This document shows, piece by piece, positions 1-7,525 of a DNA stretch of 17,743 bases. The notes under the pieces were generated by a model. It saw nothing but the letters and a program-made list of their open reading frames with translations, was not told the DNA's origin and did no database searches. Every line of letters begins with the position of its first letter. Within the stretch, counting starts at the first letter, position 1. Made by a program: the position numbers and the translations under genes. Location: positions 1 through 17,743 of the forward strand of contig SVIK01000019.1 in the NCBI GenBank assembly GCA_015069525.1, given 5' to 3'. The DNA is from Clostridiales bacterium (GTDB taxonomy: Bacteria > Bacillota > Clostridia > Christensenellales > Borkfalkiaceae).

Positions 1-186
1 GGTCAAAGCGTACTTGCTGGCAACATTCTCGTTCGTCAACGTGGCACGAAAATTCATCCTGGTGCAAACGTAGGTATTGGCAAAGACGACACGCTTTTCG
101 CGCTTGTCGACGGCGTAGTACGCTATGAAAGAATGGGCAAAGATAAGAAGAAAGCAAGCGTTTATCCCGTAGCGGATGCGAAATAA
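1..186 (+). CDS. rpmA: Ribosomal protein bL27, C-terminal part (5' end outside window)
   Basis: The 61 visible residues run from GQSVLAGNILVRQRGT through HPGANVGIGKDDTLFALVDG to a TAA stop, which is the highly conserved body of bL27. This protein of the large ribosomal subunit lies near the peptidyl-transferase centre. The N-terminal part lies before the window, so neither the start nor a possible cleaved N-terminal extension can be judged. A clean intrinsic terminator follows 17 bases after the stop. In many Firmicutes obg (cgtA) follows rpmA; here lon does. Confidence 0.97.
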   Translation, partial: GQSVLAGNILVRQRGTKIHPGANVGIGKDDTLFALVDGVVRYERMGKDKKKASVYPVADAK

Positions 187-203
187 GCTCAATAACAACA
201 CAC

Positions 204-237
204 CAAAAAGCGGAAAGCGATTGCTTTCCGTTTTTTG
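204..237 (+). terminator. Intrinsic terminator of the rpmA operon
   Basis: An 8-bp perfect stem, CGGAAAGC at 211-218 and GCTTTCCG at 223-230, has a GATT loop and is followed by a run of six T. An A-run precedes the stem. It ends the ribosomal-protein transcript and insulates lon from it. Confidence 0.93.
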
Positions 238-342
238 TTTGACTTTTGGGTAGGGATATGGGAAACTATGCTTTTTTTCCTGATAAAAGGAGCACCATTG
301 GCAGATAACAGCTAAAAAACAAGCGAACGCCCCTATTCCGTC

Positions 343-371
343 TTGACTTTTTTCGCGTTTGCCGTTATAAT
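343..371 (+). promoter_or_regulatory. Sigma-A-type promoter of lon-ysxC
   Basis: TTGACT at 343-348 and a perfect TATAAT at 366-371 are separated by 17 bases, which predicts transcription from about 378. No CIRCE element (TTAGCACTC-N9-GAGTGCTAA) and no tandem GGTCAAA CtsR box was seen between 240 and 411, so there is no sequence sign of classical heat-shock repression. The stretch 241-342 holds no gene that I can see. Confidence 0.85.
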
Positions 372-411
372 ATAGAAACAAATGATAAGCTCTGTTTAGA
401 GGGGGCTGTTT

Positions 412-2835
412 TTGGGTAATAATAAATATATGGAAAATTATACGATAGACAATACAACAAGAACGAATCTTTTGCCCGTAATTCCTTTGCGGGGCAAAGT
501 CGCTTTCCCGAATACCAACGTGCTTTTCGAGGTGGGTAGGGAAATGACCTTAAAAGCCGTTAACCGCGCAAATGCGACGGCGGACAGGCTCGTTTTTATC
601 TGTACGCAAAAGGTGACGGAAAAGGACGAGATTACCGCAAACGATATGTACAGCGTCGGCTGTGTGGCAAGGATTAAACAGGCATCGCAACTCAACGGCG
701 GAGCTATCCGTGTGCTGTGTGAGGGGCTTTATCGCGCTCGCGCGCGTGAAATCACCGTGGCAGACGGACATTTTTCCGCTGTTTGTGACGAACTGAAAAT
801 TAAGCGTGGCGACGAGGTTCTGGAAGAGGCGTATTTCCGCACGGCAAAAGCGCTCGTGAAAGACGTGTTGGGGGTGGACGGCAAAATCAGCAAGGACGTG
901 GCGTTGAAATTGGATACTTGCCACGACGCGGAAGAATATATGAACGTCGCCCTTTCCGCTATGCGCGTGCGCCTTGAAATTAAACAACAAAGCCTTGAAA
1001 AAACGGACGTTATCGAGAGATTGAAGCTCTTTGAAAAGTGCTTAAACGACGAGCTGGAAATTTCCAAAATCGAAAAGAAAATCACGATGACGGTGCGTCA
1101 AAACATCGATAAATCGCAAAAGGAATATTACCTGCGCGAGCAGATGAAGGCTATCCATACCGAGCTTGGCGAGGACGGCAAGGAAGAGGATGAATTTCGC
1201 GAAAAAGTCAAGGCGAAGTGCCTGCCTGCCGATTTGGAAGAAAAATGCCTGAAAGAAATCGACCGCATGGAGAAAATGCAACCCTCCTCCCCCGAATACA
1301 ACGTAATTTCGGGGTATTTGGAACAGGTTTTGGCTCTGCCTTGGACGGAAGAAACGGTAGACACCGAAAAGTTAGAGGATTGTATCGCCGTTTTGGATAG
1401 CGACCACTATGGTCTTGAAAAAATCAAGGAAAGAATCGTTGAATATCTCGCCGTTTTGAAACTGACGGGGAATATGAAAGCCCCTATTTTATGTTTTGTC
1501 GGCCCTCCTGGAGTGGGGAAAACGAGTATTGCGAACTCGATTGCGCGCGCGTTGAATAGAAAATTCGTGCGGATGAGCCTTGGCGGGGTGAAGGACGAAG
1601 CGGAAATCCGCGGGCATAGGCGCACGTATATCGGGGCTATGCCTGGGCGCATTATTTACGGCATGAAAAACGCTGGTTCGATTAACCCCGTGTTCTTGCT
1701 GGATGAAATTGATAAAATTACGTCCGATATGCACGGCGACCCTGCTTCTGCCTTATTGGAAGCGCTCGACCCTGAACAAAATACGACTTTCCGCGACAGA
1801 TATTTGGAAACGCCGTACGATTTGAGTAAGGTTCTCTTTATCACGACGGCAAACTCGCTTGATACGATTCCCGCGCCCTTGCGTGACAGAATGGAGATTA
1901 TCGAGCTGTCGGGATACACGATAGAAGAAAAAACGGAGATAGCAAAGCGCTATCTCGTGCCCAAGCAGTTGAAAGCGAACGGGCTTTTGGAAAAGCACGC
2001 GGAGTTCTCCGACGAGGTGTTGCGTTTCGTTGTCGAAGGGTATACCCGAGAGGCGGGCGTGCGCACTTTGGAACGCACGGTTGGGGGGATATGCCGTAAA
2101 ATAGCGGTTAAACACGCCAAAAACAAGCGCACGGCAAAGGTGAAACTCACCAAAGAAAAGGTGGAAACGATGCTTGGCGCACCCAAATTCACGATAGACG
2201 AGGCCTTCTTGCGTCCGCAAGTGGGCGCGGTAAACGGGCTCGCTTGGACGGTTGTCGGTGGGACGACGCTCACGGTGGAGACGACGGTGATGCGTGGGAA
2301 AGGCGAAATCCGTTTGACGGGGAAGCTTGGCGAAGTGATGAAGGAATCGGCGCAAACGGCGCTCTCGTATATTCGCGCGCACGCGGAAGAATACGGAATA
2401 GACAGCGCGGTGTTTGCGGAAAACGATTTGCATATCCACGTGCCCGAGGGGGCTACGCCCAAGGACGGGCCGAGCGCGGGCATTACGATGGCGACGGCGA
2501 TTTTGTCCGTGTTGACGGATAGAAAGGTGCGTGGCGACGTGGCGATGACGGGCGAAATTACCTTGCGGGGCAAGGTGTTGCCGATTGGGGGTTTGAAGGA
2601 AAAAGCGCTTGCTGGAAGACGGGTGGGCATTAAAACCATCATTATCCCCAAGGGAAACGAAAAGGATTTGGAACAATTGCCCGAAGCGGTGAGAAAGGAA
2701 ATTCGCTTTATCCCCGTGGAACAGGTGGAAGAAGTGTTTAACGTTGCGCTTTGCGATAAGGAAGACGAACCTAAACAAAAACGGGTGTCTTCGGTGGCAA
2801 GAAGCGGTGTTAGCGACGTGCGTTGCAGAAATTAA
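412..2835 (+). CDS. lon: ATP-dependent serine protease Lon (LonA type)
   Basis: An 807-residue soluble AAA+ protease that degrades misfolded and regulatory proteins; the length is usual for LonA. The order is an N-terminal substrate-binding domain (about 20-210, starting NLLPVIPLRG), a coiled-coil stretch, the AAA+ module with Walker A GPPGVGKT at 364-371 and Walker B VFLLDE at 427-432, then the protease domain. The catalytic dyad is S688 in PKDGPSAG and K731 in GGLKEK, 43 residues apart as in E. coli Lon (S679/K722). The start is a TTG with AGAGGGGG about six bases upstream; an in-frame ATG at 430 is the alternative. The last 20 or so residues are basic and poorly conserved. ysxC follows after 18 bases, so the pair is very likely cotranscribed, as in Bacillus. 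Confidence 0.97.
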   Translation: MGNNKYMENYTIDNTTRTNLLPVIPLRGKVAFPNTNVLFEVGREMTLKAVNRANATADRLVFICTQKVTEKDEITANDMYSVGCVARIKQASQLNGGAIRVLCEGLYRARAREITVADGHFSAVCDELKIKRGDEVLEEAYFRTAKALVKDVLGVDGKISKDVALKLDTCHDAEEYMNVALSAMRVRLEIKQQSLEKTDVIERLKLFEKCLNDELEISKIEKKITMTVRQNIDKSQKEYYLREQMKAIHTELGEDGKEEDEFREKVKAKCLPADLEEKCLKEIDRMEKMQPSSPEYNVISGYLEQVLALPWTEETVDTEKLEDCIAVLDSDHYGLEKIKERIVEYLAVLKLTGNMKAPILCFVGPPGVGKTSIANSIARALNRKFVRMSLGGVKDEAEIRGHRRTYIGAMPGRIIYGMKNAGSINPVFLLDEIDKITSDMHGDPASALLEALDPEQNTTFRDRYLETPYDLSKVLFITTANSLDTIPAPLRDRMEIIELSGYTIEEKTEIAKRYLVPKQLKANGLLEKHAEFSDEVLRFVVEGYTREAGVRTLERTVGGICRKIAVKHAKNKRTAKVKLTKEKVETMLGAPKFTIDEAFLRPQVGAVNGLAWTVVGGTTLTVETTVMRGKGEIRLTGKLGEVMKESAQTALSYIRAHAEEYGIDSAVFAENDLHIHVPEGATPKDGPSAGITMATAILSVLTDRKVRGDVAMTGEITLRGKVLPIGGLKEKALAGRRVGIKTIIIPKGNEKDLEQLPEAVRKEIRFIPVEQVEEVFNVALCDKEDEPKQKRVSSVARSGVSDVRCRN

Positions 2836-2853
2836 AAGAAAAAAGGGGCTACC

Positions 2854-3525
2854 ATGTACGAGATGAAAGGGCAAGAAACGCCATTGATAATTAAAAATGC
2901 GACGTTTATTACTTCGGCGGCACGCGCGGAGCAATTTATCACGCCTCAAAAGCCGATGATTGCCGTTTGCGGAAAATCGAACGTGGGAAAGAGCTCTTTT
3001 ATCAATATGCTTGCAAACCGCAAGAAATTGGCGAAAACGAGTAGCGAGCCTGGGCGAACGAGGCTGGTGAATTACTTTGATTTTGGTGAGTTTATCCTTG
3101 CCGATTTGCCCGGGTACGGGTTTGCGCGCGTATCCAAGGGTGAAAAGGAGAAATGGGCAAAAACGCTAGATATGTTTTTCCGTAAGAAGGAGGAAATTGC
3201 GCACGTGTTTATGCTGGTGGACGCTCGGCACGACCCGACGGCGGACGACGTGCAAATGATGCAGTTTTTGCATTACCATATGCTCCCCTTTACGGTGGTT
3301 TTAACCAAGGCGGACAAGCTTTCGCGGATGAAATTAAAAGAACATATCAAAGCAATCGCCTCCGATTTATATCTTGGCGTGGAGAATTTGCTGGCAACGA
3401 GTGCGGAAACGGGCTATGGTAAAAACGACGTGCTTGGCAAAATCCGTGCGGTGATTGATACCGCGGAAGAAGCGCCGTACGAGGACGAGGACGAGGCGGA
3501 AGAGGACGAAGAAACGGAAGAATAA
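2854..3525 (+). CDS. ysxC: Ribosome biogenesis GTPase YsxC/EngB (YihA)
   Basis: A 223-residue TRAFAC GTPase needed for assembly of the 50S ribosomal subunit. The G1 loop is GKSNVGKS at 40-47, G3 is DLPGYG starting at D84, G4 is TKAD at 151-154, and a G5-like TSAETG lies near 177. EPGRTRLVN is the family's switch I region. The ATG is supported by AAGGGG at 2843-2848, five bases upstream; a second in-frame ATG at 2863 is possible. Unlike the shorter classical proteins (about 195 residues) it ends in an extremely acidic tail of roughly 20 Glu/Asp-rich residues. The neighbour lon is the usual one in Firmicutes. Confidence 0.96.
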   Translation: MYEMKGQETPLIIKNATFITSAARAEQFITPQKPMIAVCGKSNVGKSSFINMLANRKKLAKTSSEPGRTRLVNYFDFGEFILADLPGYGFARVSKGEKEKWAKTLDMFFRKKEEIAHVFMLVDARHDPTADDVQMMQFLHYHMLPFTVVLTKADKLSRMKLKEHIKAIASDLYLGVENLLATSAETGYGKNDVLGKIRAVIDTAEEAPYEDEDEAEEDEETEE

Positions 3526-3537
3526 AGAATAACGCTG

Positions 3538-3564
3538 AAAACACGGGTTTTGCCCGTGTTTTTT
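3538..3564 (+). terminator. Intrinsic terminator after ysxC
   Basis: Stem AAAACACGGG at 3538-3547 pairs with CCCGTGTTTT at 3553-3562 around a TTTTG loop and continues into further T. It begins 12 bases after the ysxC stop and closes the lon-ysxC unit. Confidence 0.92.
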
Positions 3565-3635
3565 CGTGCGATAAACATAAAAAGCGCGTTATCCCCCCAA
3601 ACTGTATGCGTAATATTGAAAAAGGAGCGTGCGGT

Positions 3636-5000
3636 ATGGGGCAAAAAGCGCGGGAAGAAAGGAAAAGCGGGTTTTTGAAAGGAGCGTTTATTATTGCGCT
3701 GGGTGGATTTGTGGCGAAAGGAATTGGGGCTCTATATCGAATTCCGCTTACCAATCTTATCGGCGGACACGGCATCGGGCTATACCAAATGGTGTATCCC
3801 GTGTACTGCTTGCTCCTCACTATTTCCGCCACGGGAATCCCCTCCTCGATAGCCAAGCTAACGGCGGAACGGATAGGGAAGGGACAATCGGACGAGCCGA
3901 TTTTCAAAACGGCGTTGAAACTGTTTTTGATTATCGGCGGAGTGGGTGCGCTGTTGATGTGCGCAATCGCTCCCTTTTTAAGCGGAGCGCAAGGGATACG
4001 GGAGATTACCGTGGGGTATTTCGCGTTGGCTCCCTCCGTTTTATTGGTGTCGGCAATATCCGTGTATCGGGGATATTTCCAAGGCAGAAATTATATGACG
4101 CCTACCGCGCTTTCCGAAATCGTTGAACAAGCGGTGAAGGTGGCGCTCGGGTTGCCCTTTGCCTATCTTTTTCGTGGGGACGTGGCGCGTGCGGTGGTGT
4201 TTTTGTTGCTCGCCGTGTCTATTTCCGAGTTGATAGCTCTATTCGTAATGTTTTTCTTCCGCAAACGAGCGCGTAATAGGGGGTTAATCGCGCACGGGCA
4301 CGGGGATAGCGTGCGCGCAAGGGAGATTTTGCGGTTGAGTGTACCCGTCACGTTTAGCGCTATGCTTATCCCCCTTTCTGGGATTTTAGACAGCGTGCTT
4401 GCCGTGCGATTGTTGAGCAAATACGCAAGCGATAGCGTGGCGCTTTACGGCTTGTTTTCGGGCGGGGCGGTGACGATTATCAATTTGCCCGTATCTGTTT
4501 GCTACGGTATTGCCGCGGCGAGCGTCCCTAGCGTTGCGCAGGCACAGGCAAAGGCAGAAAAGTCTGGCGGAAAGGCGAACGTGCGGAAAAAGATATTCTT
4601 TTCGTTGGGGATAACCGCGCTCGTGTCCGCGCCGTCGGCGGTGGGGCTGTATTTTTTTGCGGGACCGATAGCAAAAATCGTGTTCCGCAGTTTGCGCGCG
4701 GAGGAGCTTGCAATTTTAACGGAGCTCGTGCGGGTGTTTTCCGTGAGTGCGTTGACGTTATCGCTTGTGCAGACGCTTTCTGCGTGCTTGACGGCGCAAG
4801 GGAAGCCGAAGCTTTCCGCAATTTCCATGCTAATCGGGGTGATTGTGAAAACGCTCGTTTACGTCGTGCTGTTGCAAAACCCGAAGATTTCCGTTTTCGG
4901 GCTTGCGTATGCGACGAATCTTTGTTATTTGATTGCTTTTTTGCTTGATTTGATATATAATATTATCGTATCAAGAAAAAGCAAGGAGAAAGGGAAATGA
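3636..5000 (+). CDS. MOP-superfamily lipid-linked oligosaccharide flippase, SpoVB/YabM-like
   Basis: A 454-residue polytopic membrane protein with about 14 hydrophobic segments. It opens GFLKGAFIIALGGFVAKGIG and continues with ALYRIPLTNLIG and GLYQMVYPVYCLLLTIS, the signature of the SpoVB/YtgP/YabM branch of polysaccharide transporters. These proteins are believed to move lipid-linked sugar or peptidoglycan precursors across the membrane; SpoVB acts in spore cortex synthesis. The ATG at 3636 has AAAGGAG at 3621-3627 with 8-base spacing, better than an in-frame ATG at 3606 that would overlap this site. The stop overlaps the next start as ATGA, so mazG is translationally coupled. The flippase-mazG order matches yabM-yabN of Bacillus. 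The substrate cannot be read from the sequence. No clear promoter was seen between 3565 and 3620. Confidence 0.88.
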   Translation: MGQKAREERKSGFLKGAFIIALGGFVAKGIGALYRIPLTNLIGGHGIGLYQMVYPVYCLLLTISATGIPSSIAKLTAERIGKGQSDEPIFKTALKLFLIIGGVGALLMCAIAPFLSGAQGIREITVGYFALAPSVLLVSAISVYRGYFQGRNYMTPTALSEIVEQAVKVALGLPFAYLFRGDVARAVVFLLLAVSISELIALFVMFFFRKRARNRGLIAHGHGDSVRAREILRLSVPVTFSAMLIPLSGILDSVLAVRLLSKYASDSVALYGLFSGGAVTIINLPVSVCYGIAAASVPSVAQAQAKAEKSGGKANVRKKIFFSLGITALVSAPSAVGLYFFAGPIAKIVFRSLRAEELAILTELVRVFSVSALTLSLVQTLSACLTAQGKPKLSAISMLIGVIVKTLVYVVLLQNPKISVFGLAYATNLCYLIAFLLDLIYNIIVSRKSKEKGK

Positions 5001-6427
5001 TTACGGTAATTGGCTTGGGCGTGCGCGCGGGCGATTTGACGAAGCGTGGGGAACGTGCGATTATAGAGGCGCAAGAAAAAGGGTTTCCTATATTGGTAAG
5101 GACGGCGAAAACGCGTTCCTATCAAAGCGTGCTCGATTTGGGTGTAGAGCATACTTGCCTCGATTTCGTGTATGAAAGGAGCAGGAATTTTGCTACGCTT
5201 GCCAAAAACCTTGCCAAACAAGTATTGGAGGCGGGCGAAAACGCCGTATATCTCGTGGACGGGGCTTCCTTGGAGGACACTTCCGTAAAAATCTTGCAAA
5301 AACGCTTGCGCGGGAAGATGGAAATTATCGACGGCGTATCGAAAGTGACGGCGATTTTGGGCTTGGCAGGCTTGAAAGGCTGTTCGTACACCGCCCTTTC
5401 CGCTTACGAATTGTTAGAAAAGATAGAGGGTGGATTGACACTCCCCTTAGTCGTATACGATTTGGACGATAGAGCTTTGGCGGGGGATTGCAAACTCGCC
5501 TTAGGGGATTTGTTTGGAGAAGAGACGCAAACGCGCTACGTTATCGGGGATAAAGCGGTAAAAATTCCCCTTTACGCGTTGGATAGACAAAAGGAATACG
5601 ATTATACCTCTGCGGTGGTTATCGAGGAAAAGCCGTTGTTAGAAAAGACGCGTTTTACCATAGAGGATTTGAAAGAGATTATCGTGCGCTTGCGTATGCC
5701 CGACGGTTGCCCTTGGGATAGAGTGCAAACGTGTGAGAGCATTAAAATGTCTGCTGTGGAGGAAGCATACGAGCTGGTTGACGCTATTGACCAAGAGGAC
5801 GATGAGAAAATCCTTGAAGAAGCGGGCGACGTGCTGATGCAGGCTGTTTTCCACGCCGTTTTGAAAGAGGAAACGGGTGCGTTTACGCTTACCGACGTGT
5901 TGACGGGGGTGTGTAATAAGCTTATTAGCCGTCATACGCACGTGTTTGGTAAGGACAGCGCGGAGAGTGAGAACGGCGCGCTCAACGTTTGGGAGAAGAA
6001 CAAGATGCAAGAAAAGCATCAAACGACGTATGCGGACGCCGTCAACGACGTGCCCAAATGCTTCCCTGCGGTGATGCGTGCGCAAAAGGTGGGCAAACGC
6101 GCCTCAAAAGCGGGGATGGATTTTGCTGACGTGCAATCGGCGTCGACGCGCGTACAAGAAGAACTTGCAGAGTTTTTCGAAGCGTACCGCTTAGGGAATA
6201 AAGAAGATATTGAAAAAGAGCTTGGCGACGTGTTGTTTGCCGTTGTTAACGTGGGCAGAAAAGCGGGGTGTGATTGCGAAAAAGCGCTGAAAGAGAGCGT
6301 GGAACGGTTTGCCAAACGCTTTACGGAGGCGGAAAGATTGGCGCTTGCCGACGGGAAGGACGTGTTAACCCTTTCGGAAAGCGAGTGGGATAGTTATTAC
6401 GTAAAGGCAAAGGCAGGGTTGCGTTGA
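4997..6427 (+). CDS. mazG: Tetrapyrrole methylase-like / MazG nucleotide pyrophosphohydrolase fusion (YabN type)
   Basis: A 476-residue two-domain protein. Residues 1 to about 210 are a CbiF-like SAM-dependent methylase fold, opening ITVIGLGVRAGDLT, with no known product. From about 220 the MazG region starts, with the hallmark GCPWD at 237-241, QT at 244-245 and the metal-binding EExxE (E255, E256, E259) and ExxD (E275, D278). A second helical MazG repeat follows (KAGMDFADVQSASTRVQEE and EKELGDVLFAVVN). MazG hydrolyses NTPs or dNTPs to monophosphate and pyrophosphate and is thought to clean damaged nucleotides. The start overlaps the flippase stop by four bases (ATGA). The fusion is the normal Firmicutes architecture, not a novelty. 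Confidence 0.94.
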   Translation: MITVIGLGVRAGDLTKRGERAIIEAQEKGFPILVRTAKTRSYQSVLDLGVEHTCLDFVYERSRNFATLAKNLAKQVLEAGENAVYLVDGASLEDTSVKILQKRLRGKMEIIDGVSKVTAILGLAGLKGCSYTALSAYELLEKIEGGLTLPLVVYDLDDRALAGDCKLALGDLFGEETQTRYVIGDKAVKIPLYALDRQKEYDYTSAVVIEEKPLLEKTRFTIEDLKEIIVRLRMPDGCPWDRVQTCESIKMSAVEEAYELVDAIDQEDDEKILEEAGDVLMQAVFHAVLKEETGAFTLTDVLTGVCNKLISRHTHVFGKDSAESENGALNVWEKNKMQEKHQTTYADAVNDVPKCFPAVMRAQKVGKRASKAGMDFADVQSASTRVQEELAEFFEAYRLGNKEDIEKELGDVLFAVVNVGRKAGCDCEKALKESVERFAKRFTEAERLALADGKDVLTLSESEWDSYYVKAKAGLR

Positions 6428-6449
6428 AAATAAAACGTAGGGGGCAGGT

Positions 6450-7388
6450 ATGCGTTTAAAAGAGATACATATCAAAGACGTGACAATTAAAAACAACGTA
6501 TTTCTTGCGCCCTTGGCAGGGTATACCAATTACGCCTTTCGTCGACTTGCAAAAGGCTACGGCGCGGGGCTTTGTTATACGGAAATGGTGAGTGCAAAGG
6601 GCTTAAAATACGGCAACGAGAATACGGAAAGTTTGTTGTATACCGACGAAAACGAGGGATTAACGGCGGTGCAGATTTTTGGAAGCGAGCCTGACGTTAT
6701 GCGTTTGGCGTGCGAAAATCCCGTGCTTGCGCCCTTTCCTATCGTGGATATCAATATGGGTTGTCCCGTGCCGAAGATTTATAAAAACGGCGAAGGGAGC
6801 GCGTTGCTTGAAAACCCGATTTTGGCGGAAAGAATCGTTAAAGAGTGCGTAAAAAGCGGGAAGATTATCACGGTTAAGTGCCGTATTGGTGTGGATAACG
6901 AGCATATTATTACGGCGGATTTTGCAAAACGTATGGAAGACGCTGGGGCGAGCTTAATCACGGTGCACGGTAGGACGAAAGACAAGGTGTACGCGGGCGA
7001 GGTGAATTATAAAGAGATTGCCTTGGCAAAGCGTGCCGTACAAATCCCCTTGATTGCAAACGGCGGGGTGTTTTCTTCCGCCGACGCGGATAAGTTGATG
7101 GACGAAACGGGCGCGGACGGCGTTATGGTGGCGCGAGCCTCGCTATTTAATCCGCAAATCTTTTGCGCGCTTACGGGCACGCCTACGGAAAGCAAAAGGG
7201 AAATGTTTGAAAAACAGCTGAAATGGACGGGGCAAGTATGCGACGAACGCTTTACAACGGTGTTTATGCGAAAAATGGCGTCCTTTTACGTGAAAGGGGA
7301 ACGGGACGCAACGTCGTATAAAGAACGGCTTTTTGCTTGCCAATCGCCCAGCGAGATTTTGGCAATCGTACGGGAAATGTGGAATTGA
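6450..7388 (+). CDS. dusB: tRNA-dihydrouridine synthase (DusB-like)
   Basis: A 312-residue FMN-dependent TIM-barrel enzyme that reduces uridine to dihydrouridine in the tRNA D-loop using NADPH. It opens with an FMN-binding LAPLAGYTNYAFR. The catalytic cysteine is C105 in DINMGCPVPK, with K143 in VKCRIG, H173 in VHGRT and NGGVFSS near 203 for phosphate binding. The ATG at 6450 has a TAGGGGG site at 6438-6444. It lies 22 bases after mazG and is probably the last gene of the flippase-mazG-dusB unit, because a terminator overlaps its stop codon. DusB is the usual Firmicutes paralogue; the tRNA position modified is inferred from the family. Confidence 0.93.
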   Translation: MRLKEIHIKDVTIKNNVFLAPLAGYTNYAFRRLAKGYGAGLCYTEMVSAKGLKYGNENTESLLYTDENEGLTAVQIFGSEPDVMRLACENPVLAPFPIVDINMGCPVPKIYKNGEGSALLENPILAERIVKECVKSGKIITVKCRIGVDNEHIITADFAKRMEDAGASLITVHGRTKDKVYAGEVNYKEIALAKRAVQIPLIANGGVFSSADADKLMDETGADGVMVARASLFNPQIFCALTGTPTESKREMFEKQLKWTGQVCDERFTTVFMRKMASFYVKGERDATSYKERLFACQSPSEILAIVREMWN

Positions 7389-7410
7389 GCGGTTTAACCG
7401 CTCTTTTTTA
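7387..7410 (+). terminator. Intrinsic terminator overlapping the dusB stop
   Basis: GAGCGG at 7387-7392 pairs with CCGCTC at 7398-7403 around a 5-base loop and is followed by six T. The stem begins inside the TGA stop codon, so termination is immediate. Confidence 0.88.
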
Positions 7411-7445
7411 TTGGAAAAGGGGGATTGTTATATCAAAGAAAGCTA

Positions 7446-7474
7446 TTGACAAAACACACGGGTTATGATATAAT
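7446..7474 (+). promoter_or_regulatory. Fully consensus promoter of the sugar dehydratase gene
   Basis: A perfect TTGACA at 7446-7451, 17 bases, then a perfect TATAAT at 7469-7474 with an extended TG at 7466-7467. Predicted transcription start is about 7481, exactly where the leader's first stem begins. Confidence 0.9.
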
Positions 7475-7480
7475 AAACAA

Positions 7481-7524
7481 GACGGTTTTCCGTTAGTATA
7501 CAAAAAACCGTCCTTATAGGACGG
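7481..7524 (+). promoter_or_regulatory. 5' leader with two mutually exclusive hairpins
   Basis: Segment A (GACGGTTTT, 7481-7489) can pair with B (AAAACCGTC, 7504-7512). B (CCGTCC, 7508-7513) can instead pair with C (GGACGG, 7519-7524) around a TTATA loop. A and C share GACGG, so only one hairpin can form at a time. C covers the AGGA just before the GTG at 7526. No T-run follows the B:C hairpin, so it is not a terminator. Pairing is read directly from the sequence; a regulatory role is inference. Confidence 0.55.
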
Positions 7525-7525
7525 C

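Noticed and set aside
285..315. A good AAAAGGAG ribosome site upstream of lon
   Set aside because: The only start near it (TTG at 298-300) gives five codons before a stop. It lies before the lon promoter and may be a remnant of a lost gene or chance.
1753..2949. A 398-residue open frame on the minus strand
   Set aside because: It lies wholly opposite lon and the start of ysxC, is rich in His and Arg with no domain-like pattern, and has no ribosome site. It is a mirror of the GC-biased codon use of lon.
3347..3907. A 186-residue minus-strand frame across the ysxC-flippase junction
   Set aside because: It overlaps two well-supported genes and the terminator between them, and its Pro/Arg-rich translation has no recognisable domain.
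4997..6427. The methylase-MazG fusion as a new domain combination
   Set aside because: This is the standard YabN architecture of Firmicutes, and the neighbour is the usual SpoVB/YabM-like flippase.
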